This document shows, piece after piece, positions 48,555 through 59,104 of a DNA stretch of 64,000 nt; the first letter of the stretch is position 1; each line of letters begins with the position of its first letter. The stretch is taken from the NCBI GenBank assembly GCA_003254925.1, contig QANZ01006387.1, positions 153,994 to 217,993 on the forward strand, in the 5' to 3' direction. The position numbers and the translations under genes were made by a program. This DNA comes from Chamaecrista fasciculata (Eukaryota; Streptophyta; Magnoliopsida; Fabales; Fabaceae). Under the pieces are notes generated by a model. That model ran no database searches. It saw only the letters and a program-made list of their open reading frames with translations, and was not told where the DNA came from.

Positions 48555-48603
48555 AATTTAGTTAAGGGTTCGTTGGCCAAAAAAATAATTTAGTTAAGGG
48601 TTC
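48555..48603 (+). mobile_element. Micro-insertion: truncated retroposon tail with 17-bp target duplication
   Basis: aatttagttaagggttc is at 48555-48571 and exactly again at 48587-48603. The 15 nt between are gttggcc, 7 A and T. The homologous site after protease copy 1 (near 43230-43300) lacks such a unit. Confidence 0.65.
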
Positions 48604-48849
48604 TGATTTTTGAAGATATAGAAAGAGAAAAGGAACCAAAAAAAAATAGTTTAAGCTGATTTCTCATTTTCTCTTCATATTTGTAATTCCAAACATGCAA
48701 CACATGAATGAAAGTTTTATAACTCGCACTTTGCTCTTCTTTTATTTATGATTTCTGTAGTTAATGGTTTGAATTTTTGTTTAAACTGCATGATTGCGAA
48801 GTTACTATGCATTTGATGGTTGATTTTTTTTTCTTGAGAGGAGGGTTTT

Positions 48850-49650
48850 TTTTACTAAAATAATATAAAAAAATACTTTAAGTACCACAATACCAAGAAA
48901 AAACTTCATATTTACCCAGATAAGATATGTTCTACAGTATCACATTTTCTATCTAGGATTCACCAATTATTAGGTGCCACATGACACCTGATAATTATAT
49001 TTAAAAAAAATAACGTTTTTGAGTATGTTGACACAAGTCAAACTTGTGTCAGCGTGTTGCAGCATTTATTTATTTATTTATTATTTTTTTGGCCAAAATT
49101 TATTTTTTTAATTTTTAAAATTGTTGCAGAGTTATTTTTTATTATATTTTATTCTTTGCAGCGTTTCAAACCATTATCAATAAATTTCTTTTATTAAAAT
49201 ATAAAAAAAAAAACGTTTGTTTACTTAGAAAATATTTAGAATATTATTAATGATAAAATATATTTTTTAAAAANATTAAACCATTTATTAAGTTCTCATT
49301 TCTGAGGCAAAAACACACACACAACCACGTTGATTAAAAAGAAAACAATGAACTTGAAGGTAATGAAAATGAATCGAAAATGCCAATAAAACAAGATTGG
49401 AAAATTCTCAACTTAAGTGTAGTTAAGTGCTATCGCTCATCCTTCGGTGATGGAATTTTGATGAATTTAAAGATTTATAAATAAGCGATACATGACAAAA
49501 GAAAGTCAAATTTCAATACTATTAACCATGACCAACAAAACAGATGCAACAAGAAGTGAAAAAGAGCAAAAGGTTTAATTTATTGACCATATCATCTCTA
49601 TCCATGGAATAAACAATACCAGTTCAAATCTGAGTCAAAATTTGTACCAA
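48850..49650. other. Intergenic, no gene recognised
   Basis: AT-rich with one N at 49274. Nothing recognised. Confidence 0.4.
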
Positions 49651-49664
49651 ACCAATTGATAAGG

Positions 49665-49860
49665 ATCACCAAGTGTTTAGTATAGTAGTTAGGCGAGTTA
49701 TATCTTTGAGAGAGGACCAAGTTCGATTCCCAGAGTCGACATTGTTCGGAAGTCTCTGGCCATTTAGTCTCCAAGGCCCGAATGGAATTAGTCTTCGCCT
49801 AGACCGTTACACGGATAGACGGGAGATACTCGTAACTTAACCAAAAAAAAAAAAAAAAAA
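49665..49860 (+). mobile_element. SINE (tRNA-derived), full-length with 14-bp target duplication
   Basis: Flanked by accaattgataagg at 49651-49664 and 49861-49874. It begins atcaccaagtgtttagtata; box A region tagtatagtagttaggcgag; box B gttcgattcccag. The body has gcctagaccgttacacggat and it ends cttaacc plus 18 A. It has no coding capacity and would depend on a LINE for movement. The perfect duplication suggests it is young. Relatives: 35631-35810, 60051-60175 and 60806-60967. Confidence 0.9.
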
Positions 49861-50146
49861 ACCAATTGATAAGGCTCCTTGAAGTAACTAGTTCAATTGA
49901 TAAAATAGTAGAGAAAGGACAATCAAAACAGTTTTAGATCACTAAAAAATGAAGAATTATCTATTAGGAGTTACTATGCAGGTCAAAGCCATCGTGCTCA
50001 TAAATAGTATATTTCTTTCATAAATAAAATTATAAAAATATAAAAAGTGAGTTACAAACTCAACAAAATTATAGGGATTAGAGTATTAGTTTAATCCAAT
50101 AAAAATCTGGAAATTTATTAAGACTTACGAGGAAATTACAATTAGC

Positions 50147-50960
50147 TTTAATTTTTTTACCAAAACCTTATTTTGACCCCTAATATTTATCTTAAGTTCC
50201 ATTTTGGTCCTTTATGTTTTTTTGTTCCATTTTGGTCCTTAATGTTTTCCAAAAGTTTCATAATTGGTCCCTAATTATTGAATATGATCATATCTCTCTC
50301 GTTTAAAACCTCGAACCCAATAAAGTCAGACCTACAGGTAAAATTTGTTGAGTTCTTTCTTTGCCTAGTTAGAGTAATCGACAAACGAGATTTAATAGGG
50401 CATAAAATTGAGCCTGAAAACGGGTTGCTTGTTTTCATGAATTTAATAAAATGTCTCTCATTTTAAGTTTGAATATAACGAAATTGGAGCTAAAAATTAT
50501 TTCTCTGTCTAGTTGGGCCCATTGGCAAACGAGATCAAACAGTACTTTGAATGTTGATATTAATGTTTTGACCAAACTCATTTTCGAAGAACTATTTGAC
50601 CTCTTTTGCAACGGCTCCAATTAGATAGAGAAATGATTTTTCAAGAGTAATGTGTAGCTTTGATTTTGTTGCATTCAAACTCAAAACGAGAGATATAATT
50701 GAATTAATAAAACAAGTGGCCCATTTTCGAGCCCAATTTCATGCCCGATTTAACTTAGTTTGTTGATTACTCTAATTAGACAAAAAAAGAACTCATCAAA
50801 TTTAACCCGTAGCTTTGATTTCATTACGTTCGGGTTTAAAATAAGAGAGATTGTTCACATTTAATAGTTAGGGACCAATTACAAAACTTTTAAAAAACAT
50901 TAAAGACCAAAACAAAATTTAAGGTAAACATTATGGACTAAAATAAATTTTTAGCCTTTT
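50147..50960. mobile_element. Family D fold-back element, long copy
   Basis: Closely related to 16008-16800: the left part has 'ccattttggtccttaatg', the right part 'attaaagaccaaaac'. The paralogous sequence at 44815-44875 runs straight through this site, so it is an insertion. No coding. Confidence 0.65.
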
Positions 50961-50979
50961 TTATATTACATCCCGAAAG

Positions 50980-51515
50980 CATAGTACAAAAAATCGGACT
51001 GGACCGGGCAGTTTAACCGATGACCCGGTCACCAAATCGGTCCGGAATAAGCAAAATACCGTTCTGCATTTGACTCGGTCAGTCACCGGTTTAGCCGGCG
51101 GTTGAACCGCCGGACCGATGAACCGTGAACCAATTTGACCTGATAAATTTTGCAAAAATTACATATTGGCCCAAAAACTTTTCAAAAAGTTATAAATTGG
51201 TCCCTAGATACATATTATGTAGGGACTAAAATGAAAACTTTAAAAAAATTTTGGGGTCAATATGTAATTTTTACAAAATTTGTTATGATTAAAATTGCAA
51301 AATAACTCCAAAGGGTATCAAAGTGTTTAATTTTTACTTTATATAAAAATTAGTGTAAGATATTAATGTGTATTTAATGAATATGTATTATTGAAAATGT
51401 ATTTTTTAAGTAAAACGGCTCAACCGGTTGAACCAGTGACCCAACGATTGAACCATTGAATCAGTGACCCGAGCCTTCCACCGGGTCAATGGCCGGTCCA
51501 GTTTTTTACACTATG
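50980..51515. mobile_element. hAT-like MITE with exact 8-bp target duplication
   Basis: Flanks cccgaaag at 50972-50979 and 51516-51523 are identical. The ends are inverted: catagtacaaaaaatcggac on the left and gtccagttttttacactatg on the right, with 'ccggttgaaccg' motifs inside. About 51145-51335 is an inserted family F segment. The paralogous site near 44860 has one copy of the flank (cctcaatag) and no element. Confidence 0.85.
51145..51335. repeat. Family F segment nested in the hAT-like MITE
   Basis: Shares 'tgcaaaaattacatattgg', 'aattggtccctagatac' and 'gtatcaaagtgttta' with the family F copies at 29847-30168 and 58385-58645. Confidence 0.6.
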
Positions 51516-51544
51516 CCCGAAAGTGACTTGGAATGTTGAATGTT

Positions 51545-51720
51545 GCTTTTATTTATTTATGAGAAAACTAGCAACCCGGTCCCTGAATTTTGGACGCTCT
51601 CACTGATAGGCCCCTGAATTTCGCGAAGTGTACAAGTCGGTCCCCGAATTTTCAAAACGTCATACTAATAGGTCCCTTCGTCATATTGTCGTTACAAAAA
51701 AACTGACGTGTACATCACAG
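51545..51720. repeat. Family E-like partial repeat
   Basis: Phrases 'aacccggtccctgaat' and 'gtcggtccccgaatttt' place it near family E. Only one arm is seen. Confidence 0.5.
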
Positions 51721-51980
51721 ACGTTGATGTTTCCCGTTATGTCCACGTCAGCACTCGTTATCTTAAAAAAAAAAAAAACTGTCACGTCATAAAATAGTGA
51801 CACATCAGCATTTTCTCATTGCACTTATAGGTCTCTGACCCATTTTTATTCTATTATTCTCAATTCCCTCTCTTTTTTATCATCTTCATTTATTTTAATC
51901 CAAATCCTCAAAATAAAATTGTAAAGTGGCCATAAAATAAAACTCTTCCAAACATTCCAATTTAGTCCTTAAAATATTAG

Positions 51981-52003
51981 AAACCCTAAACCCTAAACCC
52001 TAA
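51981..52003 (+). repeat. Three plant telomere-type units
   Basis: aaaccct occurs three times in tandem. Too short to be an interstitial telomere; it may be a telo-box. Confidence 0.6.
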
Positions 52004-52019
52004 AATTATTAACAATGCC

Positions 52020-53232
52020 ACAAAAGAAAACTCTGATGGGCCAAGAGCTTTGCAAAAGCCCAATTACAAACTTTTTAATACTGCTCTCCTAGCAAAACAA
52101 TTTTGGCGCCTTGCCAACTCCCCTAATTCCCTTTGGGGGAGAATTCTCACAAGTGTTTATTGGCAGGATGGAAGCGTTTGGGATGTCTCTATCCCCCGTT
52201 GTTGTTCTTGGAGTTGGCGGAGTTTATTGGTGAAACGACATAGAAGTTGGGTTATTGCTTATTGGAGATGGAAACTCGGTGAGAGTGGTGGGTGATAGGT
52301 GGGTTCGAGATGGGAATTGTATTTACACCAGTAATGAGGAAGCTCAGAATTTACGTGTCTCTGACCTCATCAACTCGTCTACTGGACAATGGGATACTAG
52401 CAAGATTTACTCCATTTTCCCGCCTTCTACTTCTAGAGATATTGTGACAAGATGATTTGGCCCCACACTGCTGATGGCAACTACACGGTTAAGTCCGGAT
52501 ACCACACTCTTTGTGCTGAAATGGATACTCTTTCTCCTTCCTCTAGCTCTGGTTTGGATGTTGACAAATCCCTCTGGTTTGGTCTGCTAAGGTGTCTTCC
52601 AGTGGAATATGAGAGATGATAGCTGTCTTTCTATGAAGGATTGGGTCTTCTCTAAAATCAATTTCATAAAAGCTCTCAATCTTTTTTCTCTATTTGTGGA
52701 CCATTTGGATCTGCGGCAACAAATTCATGTTTGAGGGCAAAAAGATCTGGCCGGCTGTTGAACTTGATAATGCTTTCTCTTCTTTTACAGAATTCTGGGC
52801 TGCTTCCAATGTGGCTACGGTTAGTAGTGATACAATCCCCATGGCTCCTACTTCGATTGTTAGATGGGTCCCTCCTCCTGATGGCATTTTAAAATTGAAT
52901 GTTGATGTTTCTGTGGCTGATATCGTGGCTAGCCATGCTTTGAAGCGTACTCTCCCAGCTATTTGGTCTTGGATCCCCCTGTTTTCCTTCGAGCTGCTAT
53001 TTTGAAGGATGTGTTAGTGTTGCATAACACTTAGGCCTGCTTGGTGTAGTTATCAAGCTTGTTTTTTCGTGAGTTTGGCCTTTATTTCCCTTGTATGTTG
53101 TTGCTGCCAGTAATTTTCACTTTGTTTGTGTGTTTGCTTGCTTTGCCGCTTGTGGCTTTGCTTTGTGTGCCGTTGGGCTTTGTTTGTTGGGCTTTGCCCT
53201 TTCTTAGCCTTCTAGCTTGATCAAAAAAAAAA
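52020..53232 (+). mobile_element. LINE remnant: end of reverse-transcriptase ORF, RNase H start and 3' UTR
   Basis: Broken frames read as the C-terminal region of a plant LINE ORF2. 52050-52295 has FNTALLAKQFWRLANSPNSL and CCSWSWRSLLVKRHRSWV. 52255-52455 has the zf-RVT-type IGDGNSVRVVGDRWVRDG. 52694-53005 has 'MWTIWICGNKFMFEGKK', then VRWVPPPDGILKLNVDVSVA, the RNase H entry. A T/G-rich 3' UTR follows and ends cttgatc plus 10 A (53232). Frameshifts and the missing RT core make it dead. It differs from the LINE at 30730-31799. Confidence 0.8.
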
Positions 53233-53261
53233 TTACAATTTTACTATTATTTTTTTTGGGT

Positions 53262-54316
53262 AAATTACAAATTAAGTATCTATGGTTAGGCCGAATCTCA
53301 CATCATTGCCGTGTGGTTTCAAAAATTTCACTTTAGGTACCTGAGATGTGCGCCGTTTAGTAATTAGGGTACCTGTGCTTTTGTTCCGTTAATTTGAAGG
53401 GAAAATGCTGACGTGATGCAATCTTAGCCATCGATTTTCAATGTATTTTAACCGTCGATTTCTATTGCATCTTAACCGTTGGTTTTTCTTACATCTTAGT
53501 CGTTGGTTTCCACTCCAAGGTTAAAATCTCATTTTTGGTTCTCAAACTATGGGGTAAGTTTCATTTTGGTCATAAAAGTTATTTTTTGTTTCATTTTTGT
53601 CCTTAAACTTTCACATTTTTTCCATTTTGATCTCCAAAATGTGATTTTATCGGAATTTTCACCATTATTCTTAGTCATAAATTAGAGATAAAAATTAACC
53701 ACAAATTTATCTCCAATTTGTAATTAAGAATGAAAATTTCTCTTTCCCTCTTTTTTAACTCACTTATTATTACGTATTTGAGTAGGGGTGAACAAAAACA
53801 TAAAAAATACATAAAATAAATAAATGGGCTAAATAAAAAGTATAATTGTTTTTTTTTAAAATGAAGTAACTAAGTTTGGCTCGGCCAGGCCCGATGGCCC
53901 GCCCTTAGTCTAACCGGGTCGGGTCTCAAGTCCATCCCGTGATTACTCTTATATTTGAGAGAGAAATGATTCATCTTAATTATTTAGGTTCGAAATAGCA
54001 ACGTAAACCATATGAAATAACATTTTTGGGACGAAAAACGAAATAAATATGAAAGTTTGAGGACCAAAATGAAATAAAAAAATAGTTTTAAGACCAAAGT
54101 GAAACTTATCCCATAGTTCGTGGACTAAAATTTGATTTTTCACTAACTCACGTGAGCGCCACGTCATCATTTTCCGTTAAAATTGACGAAATAAAACCAC
54201 ATGTACCCTAATTGTTAAACGGCGCACATCTCAGGTACCTAAAGTGCAATTTTAAAATCACACGACAATGATGTGAGATTCGACCTAACCATAGGTACTT
54301 AATTTGTAATTTTTCC
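53262..54316. mobile_element. Nested fold-back element (outer arms ~120 bp, inner element ~0.6 kb)
   Basis: The outer left arm (53262-53385) has aattaagtatctatggttag and 'ggtacctgagatgtgcgccg'. The outer right arm (54190-54316) has the inverted 'cggcgcacatctcaggtacc' and ctaaccataggtacttaatt. Inside, 53515-54145 has its own inverted arms: 'gttctcaaactatggggta' against 'tatcccatagttcgtggac'. Part of the inner element matches 47140-47420 inverted. The inner element appears to have inserted into the outer one. No coding. Confidence 0.7.
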
Positions 54317-54319
54317 TAT

Positions 54320-55140
54320 TTTTTTTGTGAAATATTTACTCCAATACTAAATTGACTCAAATGCGAGTATTTATACTGAAAAACTTTTGATCAACTATCA
54401 AATATATAGAGAAGGCTCTCACATCTATATCGTGAAAAAAACCATTTTTATATATACATGGAGTATAATAGTAAATATTTTATTGGCAATACCAAGATCG
54501 GCGATGATTTTCATCCAACAAATATCTTTCACATAAGATTAACTGTACTTTTATTTGATTTGTTTAGTTCAATATTATTTATAAATTATTCTTCTTATAT
54601 ATCATTAAATGAGTTTTCATAATGATTATAAGTTACTTTAGGCCTTTCTATAATATATTTTAGCTTGTTGTTTTTTGGGAAAATAAAAAGAGCTAAATTT
54701 CCATATCCAAATCTAATTATATGAATAAAAAAAGACATGGTTCAAAAAGGTAAAATTTACTTAACTTATCTCTATACTTAGAGAAGAATAATCTAAAATT
54801 TTTTGTTAGAAGATCCTAGTTGGCCGGTTCATGTTCTTCCTCCTTCCTGTGGCCTTGATGTTTTTTCAACCAAAAAGAAAGAGAAAATAGTATGACCAAA
54901 CTCTTGAGTTTAAGGTTAATTTGACTAATACTTGATTGCTTAAGCCTTAAAGTAATTCATTATTGGTTATAATAACATTAATTTATAATTCTGCAATTTT
55001 TATTAGATCAAAAATTTTTCGAAACAATAATATCAACACAAACCTCAAATTACATGGATACCACCATCACTGACTAGAGTACACAAAGGTAAGGTAGCTT
55101 CCTTGCCGATCAACCTCAGCAATGTATACCATAACTCAAA
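54320..55140. other. Intergenic; holds the empty paralogue of the U2/Helitron insertion
   Basis: About 54693-54790 is homologous to 58661-58709 joined to 59105-59189. The single tctaattatatgaata is at 54712-54727. No gene recognised. Confidence 0.6.
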
Positions 55141-55145
55141 TTTTA

Positions 55146-55385
55146 GAGTAAACTATTAATTTAGCCCCTGAAAGATCACTAAGCAGACGACTCAGTCCCT
55201 GAAAGATCAAAATAGTATACTTTCTAGTTCCTGAAAGATTAAAATGGTATACTATTTGATCTATAAAAGGATTAATTAGTATATCGTTTTCATCTTTCAG
55301 AGACTAAACTGTATATATTAATCTTTCAAATACAGAGTTGTCGGTTCGGTAATCTTTCAAGAAACAAATTGTTAGTTTACTCTAA
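55146..55385. mobile_element. Family G MITE, copy 2
   Basis: Left end agagtaaactattaattt and right end aaattgttagtttactct are near-perfect inverted repeats. The interior has 'cctgaaagatcaaaatagta' and its inverted relatives. Compare 27751-27885. Confidence 0.75.
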
Positions 55386-55566
55386 ATTTTAACACTCGAT
55401 TTACATGGAAGACAACATATAACTCTATGTACAGTTTTGCACTAAGAGACCATAATGATTAGCATGAACTACCTAAAATATCATTCATACGGCAGTTCTG
55501 ATTGCATAGACAAAATAATAAAGTAATCTAGATACTTGGTACATAGAGTAAGACAACATGCACATA

Positions 55567-55698
55567 TAAACAAAACTGAGTTACTTCACATTTAATCAGC
55601 TGACAATAAACTTTTTTTTCTTTGGTGAAGTGGAATATGGTAATTGTCAATTAAAAGGTGTTTAAATAATTAAATGTGAAGTAACTCAGTTTTGTTTA
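55567..55698. repeat. Perfect 30-bp inverted repeat with 72-nt loop
   Basis: Arms 55567-55596 and 55669-55698 are exact reverse complements (core caaaactgagttacttcaca). The perfect match implies recent origin. It may be a small MITE or a hairpin RNA source. No 'tggtcc' family resemblance. Confidence 0.7.
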
Positions 55699-55719
55699 TC
55701 CAGTTAACATGAGATATCC

Positions 55720-56140
55720 ATTATTAGTTGATCCAGTTTCTAGAAGGATGCCTTGTAGAAACATATAAATCAACTAGAGGGTACATGGCGAGTCAGCCAT
55801 GCATGAAAGGTATCAAGTGTCCAAGCAACTTCCAAATGTAAAATTTCAATGAACAGAAATAATAGGTATTTTATCAATGAAAGAAACTTTCAGTTCATTC
55901 CCCTAAACTAGATTTCATGTTATATTTGACAAGATTGAAATTCGGTTGGACTCTTTCCCTGTTTGCCCTAGCTTTAGATGACACATCCAAATGCTGCACT
56001 AGAAGAAGCCTCCAACAAACTTATAGAAATTATTACCTTCATTTAACTTGTAAGCCGATAGAAAATAGACATTCTGCAGATACACCTAGAATAAAAGGGT
56101 CAATAAAATAAGGAAAAACACATCCTCAAAACAAATAATG
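55720..56140. other. 3' flank of the S16 gene
   Basis: The S16 3' UTR must lie at the right end. Nothing else recognised. Confidence 0.35.
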
Positions 56141-56148
56141 TAAGGTGT

Positions 56149-57574
56149 TCAAGGAGTAGGAGTGTCATCTTCACCATCATCTTCACCGTTATCTTCATTT
56201 TGGTCAACTTTAACTGGCTTCTCTTGATTCAGGAGACGCCCAGTTAAGGCATCGACTGGGCGTGTATCACGTGGTCCACCTTTACGCCCCATTGCCACCA
56301 TTGGTGGTGGGGGCAGTATTCCTGCTCGAAATAGAATCCGCTCGACAGGCTCCGAAGGTTGAGCTCCAACAGAGAGCCAATACCTAGGGAAGGTAAGGGA
56401 AATTGGTGCTGTCAGCATGGTAACAAGATTTCTGTCCCAGGAAATTCAAACAGATACAGATAGGGGCTAGTAACCAATCAACCAGATAAACTTGGTGGTT
56501 TATCATAGATTCGTAGTCATTGCCGAAATCAACAACTGTGTATAAGTGGACCAAAAATCAGAAAGAAAAAAGAAAGTAAAACAAATATATATTACTTACT
56601 TCACTCTTTCAAAATTTAGACCCATTCTTTTTGCATTATCTTGCCCTGTCCACAAGTAGTACAAGTTGAAAAGAATCAGTGTCATTTTGAACCATCTATA
56701 CTCTTTCTTATTGCTAAATAACAAAGGAATTAGAAATCAGTAACAGTAACAAATATAACATTATGTTTGCAGCAGTTTATTCTTCAGTTATAGAGTATTA
56801 AAATTACAAAGAAGATATGACAAGTAGCAACTATCAATACCACTACCAAAGACATTGACTAGGCTTGAGTATGCTGACTTTGTGCATATGGATTTTAGTA
56901 GATTTTATAAAATTCTACTGTTATCCATTCTTATTCTCATTCTTATTCCATAAGACTAACCCCATTGCCTATAACAAAAAATTTAATGAAAACATCTGAT
57001 TGTTCAATGTCATTGTGTGCAGCTACAAATCCACCATAACCTATATACAAGAGCCTGGAAGCAACGAAGAACAACACTGAGGGAAACTCCGCCCAAAGAA
57101 AGAGAAAATGTTCATTTGAAGTTTGAACAATACAAAGATACAATTCTGAATCTCTTAGTTTGCACACCTTCATTTCCAACAAGCTAACTTCTCACCGAAC
57201 TAAGTAGTTACTACCAGAAGCATTATAGTTTGGGTTTTGACATATGATTGCCTACCCTCAAAATTCAGTCAAAATGTCTACTCTCCCTTTCATTTTCGCA
57301 CTTTCTCATGCTTCAAACAGAACATAATCACCAAAATCCGATCACGCATGCTATGAAAATTAAACAACCTCTCCCTGGTATACAAACACACAAACACACA
57401 CACACACAAAAGTGGTAGAGATTATGATAGAAGATGGTAACCTGGTAAAGGATTGTAGTAACCTAAAACTTCGAGGTGTTTGCCATCTCTAGGGGATCTG
57501 CTATCGGCAGCCATGACCCGATAGAAAGGCTTGTTCTTACACCCAAACCTCGATAATCGTATCCTTACCACCAT
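56149..57574 (-). CDS. Small ribosomal subunit protein bS16, nuclear-encoded organellar (S16-2 type)
   Basis: A component of the small subunit of chloroplast and/or mitochondrial ribosomes. Three minus-strand exons keep frame: 57574-57442, 56645-56600 and 56383-56149, giving 137 residues. It begins [20 protein letters not shown], then [20 protein letters not shown], the bacterial bS16 core. It continues with [20 protein letters not shown] and [20 protein letters not shown], and ends in an acidic tail ([14 protein letters not shown]). Plant S16-2 proteins have about this length and, like this one, no obvious N-terminal presequence extension, so the targeting signal lies in the mature part. All junctions are GT..AG and intact. 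Whether it goes to plastid, mitochondrion or both cannot be decided from sequence alone. Confidence 0.95.
57393..57408. repeat. (CA)n microsatellite in S16 intron 1
   Basis: A short CA run in an A/C-rich stretch just after the first exon on the minus strand. Confidence 0.7.
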
Positions 57575-57599
57575 TTTCGAGCCTTGATTCGCCGCCTGA

Positions 57600-58380
57600 A
57601 GGAGTTCGTCAAGGTTGTCAAACTCGAGAGTTTAAGTAAACTTGTAGAAACTCGTCGAGTTTACCTAAGTATGCAAAATAAAATTTACACCTATATATCA
57701 TTTACTTTTAGTGTAAAATGAAATTAAAATAAACACAAATATGACATAAAATAATATTGTTATTCAAAATTCAAATAGATATATATAAAATCTTGACTCA
57801 TGAACATGAAGCTTATTTTCCTAAGCCTTCTGGACACACGACACGCATACAAAAATTGACTTTCTTTCTTGTTCACCAAAAGACCAGTAACATTAATCAA
57901 TCAGCTATTAACAATTTGACCCAATTAAACTATAGTCCAAAAATCCTACAGCACCAAAAAACACAATTCATTCATCTTGGTGGAAGATTTCTTTGCACAA
58001 TTGCACCCAGCAGCAGTTTAGTTGTTTCATGAAGGGAAATACGAAACATTGAATGGAATAGGAAATACGAAATACGAAATACTCAAATAGAGAATGGAAA
58101 AGAGAAATACACAACGGAAGGCAGCGGCGAGCTTTGTCGGAATGCGTTGATGGTGCGGCGAGTGGCAGATTTGAGAGTCGATGCGTTGAAGGAGTTCGAC
58201 AGTTCGTCTTCTCTTGTTTGGAGATTTGAGAGTTGCTAGGGTTTAGTTTGTGTTGTGTTAGTTGGCTTTGCGTTTTGCTTGGCCTGTGTCCTTTTTCTCT
58301 TTGCTTTTTGCGTTTTGTTTTTCTTTGTTTTGGCTGTTAAGTCCTTTCTCCACCAAAATAAATAAATAAGATCAATTGCA
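57600..58380. other. S16 upstream region and spacer
   Basis: The S16 5' leader and promoter lie at the left end. A GC-richer patch at 58120-58240 has no recognised coding content, and a T/G-rich tract at 58245-58350 resembles a LINE 3' UTR. Confidence 0.4.
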
Positions 58381-58384
58381 CTAA

Positions 58385-58645
58385 ACTGAAAATTTTTTCA
58401 AAAAATTATAAATAGGTCCCTAGATACATATTATTTAGGGACTAAACTGAAAACTTTTAAAAAATTTTTGGGTCAATATGTAATTTTTGCAAAATTTGTT
58501 ATAGTTAAAATTACAAAATAGCTCCAAATGGTACCAAAGTGTTAATGGAGAATATCACAGTCATAGGGTACCAAAGTGTCAGGTTTCAAACCATAAGATA
58601 CCAAAATAAAATAGGATCAAACCACAGGATACCAAAGTGTAATTT
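58385..58645. repeat. Family F partial copy
   Basis: Shares 'ggtaccaaagtgttaatgg' and 'accaaagtgtaattta' with 29847-30168; the left terminus is missing. Confidence 0.6.
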
Positions 58646-58708
58646 AAAAAAAAAAAAAAACTAAATTTTTAAGAATGATGTTCCATATCCATATCTAATT
58701 ATATGAAT

Positions 58709-58759
58709 ATACCTTTCTCAACCTTTTAGCTAAGATCAAATGTAGTATCTGTTCTTATC
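58709..58759 (+). pseudogene. U2 spliceosomal RNA fragment (nt 1-51)
   Basis: Begins exactly at the U2 5' end (atacctttctc) and runs through gtagtatctgttcttatc. It differs from the remembered plant U2 at about four positions, all G to A. The rest of U2 (Sm site, stem-loops III/IV) is absent and no snRNA promoter (USE/TATA) precedes it, because the target duplication directly abuts. It is therefore a retrocopy fragment and not a working gene. Confidence 0.85.
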
Positions 58760-59104
58760 TATATCTATACTATATTATATGGCTCCAACCCTTTATGGTT
58801 GCCATATGAGGTAATTTCAAATTGGTGCTAAATATTTTATTTATTTTAGATGAGTCTTACATATTTGTATAATTTCTCAAATTGGTCCCAAACTTACTCT
58901 TTTATCAATATAAAAATTTAATATAATCTTCAACTTTAAATCAATTCAAATGTTACATGCATATTGGTGTGCCCTATAATTTCTCAAATTAGTCCCAAAC
59001 TTACTCTTTTATCAATATAAAAATTTAATATAATCTTCAACTTTAAATCAATTCAAATGTTACATGCATATTGGCGTGCCCGTTAGGGCACACCAAGCCC
59101 CTAG
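58758..59104 (+). mobile_element. Helitron-like non-autonomous element (~347 bp)
   Basis: Starts TCTATATCTATAC after an A, and ends with the hairpin gtgcccgttagggcac (59076-59091), 9 nt, then CTAG followed by T. These are canonical Helitron ends. An internal tandem duplication with a 107-bp period starts at 58870 and 58977. The start could instead be at 58764. Confidence 0.7.

Noticed and set aside
51981..52003. Possible interstitial telomere
   Set aside because: Only three aaaccct units; such short runs are common in plant promoters and 5' regions.
58709..58759. A functional U2 snRNA gene
   Set aside because: Only the first ~51 nt are present, with four changes, no Sm site and no upstream snRNA promoter.
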